From Pelagophyceae sp. CCMP2097 (Eukaryota; Sar; Pelagophyceae), in the NCBI GenBank assembly GCA_026770575.1, contig MU657523.1, positions 22,401 through 51,989 on the forward strand: a stretch of DNA of 29,589 bases. Direction: 5' to 3'. The notes under the pieces were generated by a model. The model was not told where the DNA came from, searched no databases, and was given only the letters and a program-made list of their open reading frames with translations. A program made the position numbers and the translations under genes. Shown here piece by piece: positions 20,850 to 29,585 of this stretch; within the stretch, counting starts at the first letter, position 1; every line of letters begins with the position of its first letter.

Positions 20850-21150
20850 ACGGCCCCATGCCTTGCCACAGGGATTTCGTGCCCGCCGCCCGACACGGGA
20901 CGCCCGGGTTGCGCACCAGGGACGGTGCGGGCGTCGAGCGGTTTCGGCCGCGCCGTCGAAACAGCCGCGAACGCCCTCGCGGGGGGCGCTCCGAGAGACA
21001 CGGAGGTCCCCTTCGCGCGCCCCAGCTGGGGCGCCTACAGGCCAACGACGGCCGATAGCCCCGGAGCATTTTGGCCCGAGCCCACGTAGGCGCCACCGGG
21101 CATCGACCCACCCCGCTTAGACGCCGGTAGCCCCCGACGTCGCGAAATCC
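20850..21150. other. GC-rich island, possible exon or gene remnant
   Basis: A GC-rich block lies inside AT-rich DNA. One plus frame is open for about 70 codons and ends at TAG 21087-21089 with natural-looking text (VPFARPSWGAYRPTTADSP), but the minus strand also reads plausibly (MPGGAYVGSGQNAPGLSAV). No domain is recognised and no start-to-stop model can be built. It could be an exon of an unfinished gene model, a remnant, or a CpG-like regulatory block. Confidence 0.3.
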
Positions 21151-21254
21151 TCGTGGTTCGGGTGATTCAGAACGATGTTGCTTTCGTTTTCAAAATTTCA
21201 AAATTCCTACAACTTCAGACTTGCTCGATAGTTCTTTTCGGAGTTTGAAAACAC

Positions 21255-21447
21255 TTCCCAACTCCCCAAAGGGGAACTGACTTTCCCATCAAATCCAATG
21301 GGCAAGTGCGTTGACGAGGACGCAACGTTCTTCTTCTCCTGAACCTCTACGACAGCATCTCTTGCTGTTGGAGGATCAAGCCGACCCGCGCACCCGAGGG
21401 CACGCGGGCGGTATAGTGATGTGTAATTCTTAAAGTACATTTGTCAT
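21255..21447 (+). repeat. 193-bp dispersed repeat, copy 1
   Basis: This element matches 29161-29353 without gaps, with 8 differences in 193 positions (about 96%). It begins TTCCCAACTCCCC and ends ACATTTGTCAT. It contains short self-complementary parts (CCCAT...ATGGG). A minus-strand frame crosses both copies, but 5 of the 8 differences change amino acids, so protein constraint is unlikely. It ends 110 bases before the beta-hydroxylase ATG. No transposase, terminal inverted repeats or target duplication was seen. Confidence 0.9.
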
Positions 21448-21557
21448 TTGACTTTGGCTGCTCGTCCTGTACACGCGTCGTACACGTGAATATTCTTCCC
21501 CCAGAAAACACTTGTCAGTTGACTCTTTCGCGACGCTACGCGACACCCCGCGTTGCC

Positions 21558-23481
21558 ATGGCCATGGCCTTTGGCAGGCGGCGGATCGTGTGCGTGCTAG
21601 TCCTCTGCCTTGCCACGGTCGCCGACGAGGGCGTCTGCGTGGGCGGCCTCTGCGCCGGCCCGGACTTTGAGGCGTCGGTGCGCGAAGCGCACTCCAAGCG
21701 GTACGCCGAGGCGGTCACCTCCGTGGCGCGCGGCGGCCTGGCCGCGGACGCCATCACCGAGCTCGAGGCAGTGCTCGCCGCTGTCGAGGCCGAGGCGTCT
21801 GCGGCCTACGCGGCCTTTCGCGCGACGGTCCTCGGCGACCTTGGCAAGGCGCTCGCGACGGACTCGCGCGTCGAGGAGGCAGTCGCCGCCTGGCGCGCCG
21901 CCGTCGACATATGGCCGAGGACGGGTGCGCCGCCGACCGGGGGCCTTGTTTTTAACTCGTCGGAGCCGCGGCGCTGTAGGCGGCGACGCGGCGCCGTTCG
22001 AGGCGTTCCGCAACCTGGTGCAGTCGACGATGCTGCACGCGGCGCAGTTCTCTAGGCGGCTGCTCGTGGAGCGGCCGCAGGACTTCCTCGTCGAGGCGCA
22101 GGCGGCGCTGTTCTGCGAGGCCGTTGGGGACCGCGCGGCGGCCGCGCAACACCTTGCAGCGTCCGCAAAGCTCCTCCAAGCGACGCCGGCGCTCGACGAC
22201 CACGCGCTGGCGCCGGCGGTGCGGCGCGGCCTCGGCCGCATCTACGCGGCCGCCGGGCGGCCGGCGGACGCGGCGCGCGAGCTCGGCGCGGGCCTCCGCG
22301 GCGCGCTGCCGCCGCGGTGCGACGCGCGCGGCGCCGTGGGCCTGCAGTTAGACGCCCAGCTGCAGCACGACTTTATTGCGCTCGCACAGTCGACGTGCGG
22401 CTGGCGCGGCGAGGCGCACGCCGACTGCGCCGACGCGTGGTCCGCTTTGTTAACACCTTTTGAAGCGATGCTCGACGGCTCGCGCTGGCGGACGCGGCGC
22501 CTCGCCGCCGCGAGCCGGCGCAGCACGCTCAAGCGCTTCTCGCTCGTGGCGGCGTCGGCCGTCGTCACCGCGGTAAAGCGCGGCGCCGCGCTCGGCGACA
22601 GCAGCGTCGAGGCGCACGCGGCCAACGTTTTGGCGGCGCGCTCGGTCGGCGAAAGAGGGGTGCGCGCCGGCGCGCTCAACTCGGCGCTCCAAGCGCCGAG
22701 GCACCTCGTCGTCGGCCTCGAGACGTCCGAGTCGGGCTGGTACGACGCCGCGGCCTGGCCCATCGTCCAAATGCTCGAGGACAACTACGAGGCCATTCGC
22801 GCGGAAGTCCTCGCCGCCGCCGGAGACGGTCGCCTCGACGGCGTCGCCATGCGCGACTCCGTGGCCGCGCTCGTCTCGCAAGGGGATTGGGCAGAAGTCG
22901 ACATCGTCCGCAGCGGCCTCGTGCGCCACGAGGCCGTAAACGTGCTGCCCTTTACGGCCAGCGTCGTCCTCTCGCTGCCGGGAAACGCCGCCGCGTCAAT
23001 GGTCCGAGGCGGCGCTAAGGTGAGCGTGCTCGAGCCGGGGACCGTCATCGAGGCGCACACGGGCTCGACCAACACGCGCGCACCCGCGTCTGCACACGTC
23101 ACGGGATCGATGCGCGCCGGGCCCGCGGCAGCCGGGAGATGCCTTTTCAATAGGCGGCTGCGCGTGCATTTGGGCCTCGATGTGCCGCCGGGCACTCTCA
23201 TCGCCGTCGGCGACGCGCCGCCGCGGACGTGGGCCGAGGGCAAGTGCTTGGTCTTTGACGACAGCTTCGTCCACGCCGTCTGGCAGAACCACACGACCCG
23301 CGCGCGCACCGTGCTTATCGTCGACGTCTGGCACCCGGGCCTCGACGAAGCCGCCAAGCTCGAGTCCCTCGAGGACTCGCCGCACCTCCGCGACGTCTTC
23401 AAGCAGTGGGCGAGCCGCACCGCGCCGGCGCACACCCCGCCCTGGCCCCATGCCCCCTACGACGCCCCGCGCCAACTCTGA
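21558..23481 (+). CDS. Aspartyl/asparaginyl beta-hydroxylase-type dioxygenase, secretory
   Basis: Exons 21558-21924, 21980-23075 and 23154-23481; 596 residues. The N-terminus MAMAFGRRRIVCVLVLCLA is a signal peptide. Residues about 30-330 are helical repeats of TPR-like character (AVAAWRAAVDIWPR, FLVEAQAALFCEAVGDRAAA, GLGRIYAAAGRPADAAREL). The catalytic domain at about 400-570 matches the Asp_Arg_Hydrox family: EPGTVIEAHTGSTNTRLRVH with iron-binding His482 and 2-oxoglutarate-binding Arg489 region, then WAEGKCLVFDDSFVHAVWQN with His528, and VLIVDVWHPGL. Known members hydroxylate Asp/Asn of EGF-like domains in the ER lumen, or small peptides or lipids in other lineages; the substrate here is unknown. 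The TPR-plus-dioxygenase layout resembles animal AspH. The motif STNTRLRVHLGL forms only if the 78-nt GC-AG intron is removed. That intron has no stop codon in frame, so automatic callers may retain it. Confidence 0.9.
23076..23153 (+). other. GC-AG intron inside the dioxygenase active-site motif
   Basis: A 78-nt intron with donor GCGCG and acceptor TAG, phase 2. Removal converts TNTRAPASAH... into TNTRLRVHLGL, the conserved family motif. No GT donor fits. Its length is a multiple of three and it has no in-frame stop, so the unspliced frame stays open but inserts 26 residues in the active site. Confidence 0.8.
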
Positions 23482-23728
23482 CCGCAGGGAGCCGCCGGCA
23501 ATAGTTTTCTCACACGTAAATGGCCTTTAGCAGCCAGCCTCGAGGCCGCTTGGCGCCCGCCGAGGCGCGCCTTCCTCGAGCGCCGGGATCCGCTAATAAA
23601 TCCGCGGAAGGATGGGCTGCGCGACTGCAATTTCAGGCCCGCTTCTTCGCGCTTCGACTCGCAGAGCTCGGTTGAGCTTGCGTCCGACGCAGCGTCGGGC
23701 GCATTCTTGCGCGGCCATTTCCGGTGCC
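23482..23728 (+). promoter_or_regulatory. Spacer with presumed promoter of the AAA ATPase gene
   Basis: 247 bases lie between two same-strand genes. The plus frame of the AAA gene is open back to 23612 without an in-frame ATG before 23729. No TATA box or repeat was seen. The promoter assignment is by position only. Confidence 0.4.
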
Positions 23729-26700
23729 ATGGGCCGCGTGCGTTTCGTCGCGGCGCTGCTCGTCGCCTTTGCCGCCGGCCGCAAGCTGGACGCAAAATTC
23801 GACTCGCGGGCAAACGCACTGCGAAGCGTCCGCGGCGGTTCCGGTGCCGCAGAAGACTCGGGCCTATCCTTCGAGGCCACGCAGCCGCCGCCGCAAAAGG
23901 TGAAGCAACCCGACGCCGCCGCGGCGCACGCGCGCCTCGAGGCGGCCTGGGAGACGGTGCTCCAAGGTGCGTCCGCCGTCCGGCGCGGCGCGACGGCGGA
24001 CGCATCGAAATAGGCGGCGCGCCCGCGGGCGGCCACAACGAGTCCGAGGCGCGTTTCTTCGACGAGCTCGTGGCGCTGCGTAAGGGCCGCGCGCCCGCGG
24101 AAAAGGCGCTGCTGCAGCGCGGCTGCGCGGCGTCGCTCGTCGGGTCGGCGCGCGTCGCGTTTTCACGGCCGGCGCTGGAGAAGCAGCTCGGCGGCCTGCC
24201 GCGAGTCTCGCGCGGCCTGCGCCTCGTCGCCAAGCAACGGCCGCCGGCGGCCGTGCACCAGAGTCTCGCCCTCGCCCTCGCAAAGGCCACCGACGCCCGC
24301 GCCGTGAGGACTGGCGCCCCTCGCGGCACCGCCGCAAAGCGCCGAGGATAGCCTCGCGAGAGGCCCCGCTGCGGCTTTACAGGAGGCGTAGGTGGTCCTC
24401 GACGAGGCGTGCCTGTGGCGCGTCCGGCGGCTGGCTTCCGCGGGCGACGCGGGCCCGGCGAATATGCCGACGCGGGAAGAGGTCGTCACGGCGCTCTTCG
24501 CCGCCGCAGCAAACGCCGGCACGCCGCTCGTCGTCTACGTCCGCGACGGCGGCTCGTCCGTGCTGCGGTCCAAAGGTGAGTTGCCGCTCCTCGCCGAAGT
24601 CGTTCGAGGCGAAAAGCGCAGGCGCGTGCCGCGCGGTGAGCGCGGAGCTCGCGCGCGACGACTCGCGCGTCCTCTTGGTCGTCTCGAACTACGCCGACGA
24701 GGCCGCGCCGGCAGCGGACGAGCCGGCCGACGGCGACGAGTCGACGTGGGCGGCGGGCGTCGACGTGGACGCGGCCGAGGCGGCGGCCGTCGAGCGCGTG
24801 CGCGGCACCGCCGGCGACGCGGCGCCGGTCGCAGACGAGCCGTCGCTCATGTTTGAGCGCATCCTGTTTGACCTCGCCCGAAACGTCGTCTCGCACGCGC
24901 GGCAGGCGGCCGAGGCGGCGGACCTGGACGTCAACGAGGCGCGGTACCTCGACTCGGTGGGCGAGGCCTTGGAGGACGAGGGCGTCGTCCGCGCCGTCGC
25001 TGAAAAGTGCGCGAGGCTGCTCCAGGACCCGTCCGTCAAGCTGCACTTCAAGCTCACCGTCGCGCCGCAGCCCGCCGCGCCCGGCGCCGCCGCGTCGGCG
25101 CTGCGCGAGACGCTCGCCGACCAGGGCGAGGCCCGGAAGCAGCGAAGCGACCGGGCGCGGCCCGATCTGGGTGCCAAGGCGACGGCCAGCCTCTTGCAGT
25201 GGATCGGCCTCGGCGGCGACGCGGGCGCGAGCTCCGCGGGCGGCGACGAGCGGTCGCGCGAGGCGGCGTCGCTGCTGGCGGCGCTGGACGACGTGGCCGT
25301 CGAGGTGCCGAAAGGGACGGACGCGCGCCTCGACTGGGAGCGCTGGGCCGCCGAGGACGCCAAGGGCGCGGCCTGGGCGCACAACAGCGCCGCCCTCACG
25401 AAAGCGCTCGACAAGGCCGGCCTATCCTGCGACGGCTGGGCCCAGCTCGAGGCGCCTTTTGGCCGCGACGCCGCGAGGTGCGTCGGCGGCCGGGTGGCAG
25501 TCGCACAAAGGCCCCGAGCCTCTTTCCGAGCGCGCGATTGCGTAGGCGGTTGAGCGCGGAGGAGGCGGCGCAGGTGGTGCTTCAGGCTTTCAAAGTCGAG
25601 CTGGCGACGGCCGAGCTGGCGACAGCCGAGCTTGTCACGGGCGGCCCCTTCGCGGGCCGCGTCTCCGTGGCCGCGCTGGCGGCGGCGCTGCGGCCGGGCG
25701 CGGTGCGGCCGGCGGGCGACGCGGCGACGCTGGCGGCCGGGAAGCACGAAAAGGCGCTGGTGCAGCACGTGGTCCAGCCGTCGGACGTCAGTGTCACGTT
25801 CGACTCCATCGGCGGCCTCGACCAGGCAAAGGCTGCGCTCCGGGAGGCCATCACGTTCCCGCTCAAGTATCCCGAGCTGTACGCCGAGGGCGTGGCGGCG
25901 GGCGCGGTCAAGGGCGTGCTTCTGTTCGGGCCGCCGGGCACGGGCAAGACGCTCCTGGCAAAGGCGGTGGCGACCGAGGGCGGCGCCGCGTTCCTCGCCG
26001 TGGACGCTTCCACTATCGAGGACAAGTGGCTCGGCGAGTCTGAGAAGAATGCAAAGGCGGTGTTCGCGCTGGCGCGCAGGTTGGCTCCTTGTGTCATCTT
26101 CATCGACGAAATCGATTCCCTCCTCGCCTCGCGCGAGTCCGGCGACGACACGGCCCACGGCACGCTGACGTCGGTGAAGACGACGCTGATGCAGGAGTGG
26201 GATGGCCTGCGGACGTCGGGCGAGCGCGTGGTCGTCATCGGCTCCACGAACCGGCCCTTTGACCTCGACGAGGCCGTCCTGCGCCGAATGCCGCGCAGGA
26301 TCCTCGTCGACCTCCCCGACGCGGCGACGCGCGAGGCCATCCTCGGCGTGGCCCTGCGCGGGAACCGCCTCGCGCCGGACGTAAACTTAACCGCCGTCGC
26401 GCAAAAGCTCGGCGGCTACAGCGGCTCCGACGTCTACGAGATCTGCCGCGAGGCCGCCATGCGCGTCGCGCACGCCGAGGCCAACGCCCTCGAGGCCCGC
26501 GCCGAGCTGTCGGGCGACGCCGGCGGCGGCCGCGTCGCATCGAGCGCAGGCGCGGGCCACCGACTCCGGCCCCTCTGCCAGGCGGACCTCCTCGCGGCGG
26601 TGGGCAAGCTCAGCGCCAGCGTCGCGGAGCACGGGCCCGAGATGGCAAGAGTCTTGGAGTGGAATGACCAATATGGCGAAGTCAAAAAGAAGGACCGCGC

Positions 26701-26731
26701 CAAGCGGCCCGCCGCGTCGCTCTACCTCTGA
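23729..26731 (+). CDS. AAA ATPase of the ATAD1/Msp1/DAA1-like group with signal-like leader
   Basis: Five exons: 23729-23966, 24014-24303, 24392-24575, 24622-25477, 25546-26731; 917 residues. MGRVRFVAALLVAFAAGRKL suggests entry into the ER or a plastid. The N-terminal 600 residues are helical and Ala-rich. One segment (VVLDEACLW, TPLVVYVRDGGSSVL, DDSRVLLVVSNYAD) resembles a degenerate extra AAA-like or receiver region; LLQWIGLGG and DWERWAAEDAKG follow. The C-terminal AAA module begins VTFDSIGGLDQAKAALREAI. Walker A is GPPGTGKT (651-658), the pore region KWLGESEKNAKAVF, Walker B VIFIDEID (706-713), sensor 1 GSTNRPFDLDEA, and arginine fingers RRMPRRILVDLPD. RRMPRR with LPD is typical of the ATAD1/Msp1 and plant DAA1 branch of the meiotic clade. 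Those enzymes extract or disassemble membrane or complexed proteins. Acting inside a lumen or organelle is inferred from the leader alone. Donors are GTGCG, GTGAG, GTGAG, GTGCG. Confidence 0.9.
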
Positions 26732-27342
26732 GGCAGGGAAACCCGAGAGGGCGATCCGAGTTCCCAAACGCGCTCCCACGCTCCGTAATCATGCACATGT
26801 CACTTGTCGAACCGTTTGACACCAGCATCAGGCGAGGCCCCTTGTCCACCGGTGCGAGGGCCCTTGCGTGCATCTTATGTAAGACGTCACTCGCAGTGAG
26901 CCGGGGCGTCACTGGCGCGCAGTGAGCAGGGGCGTCTTGCGGGCGTTTTAAGTAACGTGACGCCCCTGCGCGACGCCCTCGGCGGTATGCTCGGGCTCTT
27001 GAGCATGGCCGACAGCGCACCGTCGGCGCAAAACGCGCCCGGCGCCGCGCTGGGCAGCGTCGTGCTCCGCGGCCGGTCGGAGCCGCCCCGCCCGAGCGCC
27101 GCGATGCTGCCGAACCAGTGGTACCCGCCTCTGGTGCCGGCGCTGGCGACGTCGGTGAGCGACAGGCCGTGAAAGGCTTCTTCGGCTCGGCCGAGCGACG
27201 ACGCTCGACCGCAGTCGAGCGCGCCGCGCGTGATCTCGGCGCCGCGGTCGGACGACGTGCGCTCGAATTGGTCGAACGTATTTCAGAATGCCGCGAAGCC
27301 GCGGTCCGACGACGTGCGGCGGTGCGAGTCGCCCGAGGCGAG
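26732..27342. other. Convergent region with in-frame continuation of the next gene
   Basis: The AAA gene (plus) and the RRPS-repeat gene (minus) converge here. On the minus strand, the same frame as the RRPS protein stays open from TGA 27283-27285 to TGA 26887-26889 (about 131 codons), with strong G/C at third positions over most of it. GCAGTGAGCCGGGGCGTC-like sequence occurs twice near 26893 and 26919. The 26732-26886 part shows nothing further. Confidence 0.5.
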
Positions 27343-28959
27343 CTAGGTCGGCGAGCGGCGTTGCGCGCCGCCCGAGTCGCGCTCGTCGCTCAAGTCCTGC
27401 ATGGCCTCTTCGAGGGCGCTGGAGGCCTGCTGCAAACGACGCGCGTCGCTGGGCCGGCGCCTCCGCAGCTCGTCGGGCGGCTTGGCCCTGCGCGGGGCCT
27501 CGGGCGTCGGCGAGCTCTGCGATGCGACCGGCGACGACGCGCCGCCGGTGATGAGGTCGCACAGGGCTTGCAGTTCGTTCGAGGGCCGCCGCGCGGGCTC
27601 GTCCGAGGGCCGCCGCGCGGGCTCGTCCGAGGGCCGCCGCGCGGGCTCGGTCGAGGGCCGCCGCGCGGGCGAGCCCTCGTTCGAGGGCCGCCGCACGGGC
27701 TTGTAGGTCCGCCGCTCCTGCGGACCCCAGTCGGAGAGGAAGGTGTAGTCCTGCCTCGCCGGCTGCCGCGGTGTGCGGGGTTGGGCTTCGGAGGTGTTTT
27801 GGAAATTTGGTGCGCGCGACGTGAGGCGCGCCTCGCGCCGTTGCCGCTCGCGCAGCTGCACCTTATCGTCGTCGAGCATGGCCACCGCGTAGTCGGCGAG
27901 GTCCATCATCCTCCAGGTGACCTTGATGTGCATGCCGTGCGCCTCCCTCGCCTGCGCCAGGCGCTGGTTCTCCCACGCCCCGCGCCGCTTCCACAGCTCG
28001 CCCAGCAGCGCGCTAGTCTTCTCGTCGGCCTCGATGAGGGCCTGCCACGCGGCGACGGGCACGCGATAGACTTCCGAGGGTTGCTCGGTCGTGGAGACGT
28101 CAGACTGTGTGCCGCCGACCTCCCAGGGGCGCGTGCCGTAGATGTCTCCCGGCCCTAGGCGCGCGATTTCGACGGAGCGCAGCGTGCCCCGCGCGTTCGC
28201 CAGCGGTGCCGCGACGGCGAGCTCGCCGGAGACGACGAACATAACGCCGGCCTCTCTGTCCACTTTGCGGCGCGCCTCGAGGAGCATCGGCGCGCCCATC
28301 AAGCGCATCAGCTCGCCGCGCTGCGGTAGCGTCCAGTGCGCGAAGAGGACGCAGCGGTCGATCCAGTCGAGGCGGCCCTGCCTCTCCGCCGATACGGCAT
28401 CTGCCATGACCGCGCAGTAGACGGCCGCCGTCGTGTAGAGGCAGACCGAGTCTTCCAAAGCGACCACCGAGGCGACTCGCTTGCTGCGGCCGCTGCCCAC
28501 CGGGTGGAGGTCGGAGCCGCCGAAGCTGCTGCGCGGCCTTAGGACGCCGAGGACGCGGACGCGGCGCGGCGCCGCGTCTTGGGCGAAGACGTCGCGCGAC
28601 GACGGCGACTTGCTTTGAGGCCACTCCGATTCGATTTCAACGTTTTTGACTATCTCGAGCGCGCCGCTCAAGACGAAGTAGAACCCTTCGGCGACATCGC
28701 CCTCGCCGTAGGCGGCGCAGCCGCGCGAGAAGCGTTTGACGCGGACGTCGTCGAAGTACCGCTGCAGGCTCTTCGAATCGGGCTTCAAGCGACGCCGCAG
28801 CTCCAAGTCCAAAGCGGCAAAGCACACCTTGGCGTCGGCGCCGCCGGCGAGGAGACCGAGGAGCCTCGCGAGGGCTTCGTTCCGCAGCGCCGCCAAGAGC
28901 CGCGCGCCGCACGCGGCCTCGGCCGCCGAGATAGGAGGCGCCGACGTTTCCATTTCCAT
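27343..28959 (-). CDS. Cyclic-nucleotide-binding-fold protein with six RRPS motifs
   Basis: A single open frame from ATG 28959 to TAG 27343 gives 538 residues, intronless unless extended. Two CNB-type beta-barrels are visible: about 62-182 (AEGFYFVLSGALEIV, VLGVLRPRSSFGG, VVALEDSVCLY) and about 205-311 (GVMFVVSGELAVAAPL, IARLGPGDIYGT, VYRVPVAAWQALI). The glycine-glutamate/arginine phosphate-binding cassette of PKA or CNG proteins is not intact in either (SFGGSDL, GDIYGT), so nucleotide binding is doubtful. A charged coiled segment (about 312-380) follows. RRPS then occurs at 423-426, 433-436, 441-444, 449-452, 457-460 and 501-504, mostly within an 8-residue ARRPSDEP repeat. RRxS is the known consensus of cyclic-nucleotide-dependent kinases. 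No kinase domain or membrane span is present. A regulatory or scaffold protein is inferred. The frame continues past the stop (see findings), so the true C-terminus may be longer. Confidence 0.82.
   Translation of the reverse strand: MEMETSAPPISAAEAACGARLLAALRNEALARLLGLLAGGADAKVCFAALDLELRRRLKPDSKSLQRYFDDVRVKRFSRGCAAYGEGDVAEGFYFVLSGALEIVKNVEIESEWPQSKSPSSRDVFAQDAAPRRVRVLGVLRPRSSFGGSDLHPVGSGRSKRVASVVALEDSVCLYTTAAVYCAVMADAVSAERQGRLDWIDRCVLFAHWTLPQRGELMRLMGAPMLLEARRKVDREAGVMFVVSGELAVAAPLANARGTLRSVEIARLGPGDIYGTRPWEVGGTQSDVSTTEQPSEVYRVPVAAWQALIEADEKTSALLGELWKRRGAWENQRLAQAREAHGMHIKVTWRMMDLADYAVAMLDDDKVQLRERQRREARLTSRAPNFQNTSEAQPRTPRQPARQDYTFLSDWGPQERRTYKPVRRPSNEGSPARRPSTEPARRPSDEPARRPSDEPARRPSNELQALCDLITGGASSPVASQSSPTPEAPRRAKPPDELRRRRPSDARRLQQASSALEEAMQDLSDERDSGGAQRRSPT
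27581..27703. repeat. 24-bp tandem repeat encoding ARRPSDEP
   Basis: Five units begin at 27581, 27605, 27629, 27653 and 27683, each starting GAGGGCCGCCGC. Four are 24 bases or close to it; the fourth is extended by six bases. The unit is a multiple of three and encodes, on the minus strand, the RRPS octapeptide of the CNB protein. Confidence 0.9.
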
Positions 28960-29160
28960 GCACGTGCTCCGGATCCCGCCGCACCGATATTCGAATATCC
29001 CGCCTCGAACACCGAGATCTAAACATTTGGTCGGAAACTGTTGCGTAGGAATCTGATAGAGATCTTTATGTGTGTTTACGCACAGTTATAGCTTATGGAA
29101 AGTTTGGGAGGAAAATGCTAAATCGAATATTTCATTGCGACCGATTGCAAAGCAACAGAT

Positions 29161-29353
29161 TTCCCAACTCCCCATAGGGGAACTGACTTTCCCATCAAAT
29201 CCAATGGGCAAGTGCGTTGACGAGGACGAAACGTTCTTCTTCTCCTGAACCTCTACGACGGCATCTCTTGCTGTTGGAGGATCAAGCCGACCCGCGCACC
29301 CGAGGGCACCCGGGCGATATAGTGATGTGTATTTCCTAAAGTACATTTGACAT
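29161..29353 (+). repeat. 193-bp dispersed repeat, copy 2
   Basis: This is the same element and orientation as 21255-21447, about 96% identical and ungapped. Relative to its nearest gene, the CNB protein starting at 28959 on the minus strand, it is upstream but inverted compared with copy 1. Flanks do not match beyond the ends. Confidence 0.9.
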
Positions 29354-29559
29354 ACTGGACAACCCGGCCACTTTCCCGGTTTGCACCCCACGGGAAAACC
29401 CACTTTCGGTTTCGCTGTTCCGTTTCTGTGACCGGGAAATATTTTAAATGTTTTGGACTTTTTCAATATTTCCAAAACGTCACTCAATAATTTAAATCCA
29501 GCAATTTCGTGTGAAAATCAAGAGATTTGACTCTATTTCATGTGAAAATCAAGGTTATT

Positions 29560-29585
29560 GGCTCCATTTCAGTTGAAATGGAGCC
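29560..29585. repeat. Perfect 12-bp inverted repeat
   Basis: GGCTCCATTTCA and TGAAATGGAGCC are separated by two bases (GT). The left arm overlaps the end of the second 31-bp direct repeat. It may be a hairpin at the end of a mobile element that continues beyond the window. Confidence 0.8.

Larger units (their letters stand above)
19975..21557. other. AT-rich 1.6 kb intergenic stretch
   Basis: No protein gene is supported. Contents in order: a possible upstream exon of the small membrane protein (to about 20085); a 14-bp tandem repeat (20086-20155); AT-rich unique DNA with a 7-bp inverted repeat ATCAGAC/GTCTGAT (20552-20558 and 20573-20579); a GC-rich island (about 20850-21150); the first 193-bp dispersed repeat (21255-21447); and the 5' flank of the beta-hydroxylase gene. 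Base composition differs sharply from the flanking genes. Confidence 0.6.

Noticed and set aside
21207..21440. Minus-strand open frame shared by both copies of the 193-bp repeat
   Set aside because: Five of eight differences between copies are non-synonymous and the frame lacks a gene context; likely non-coding.
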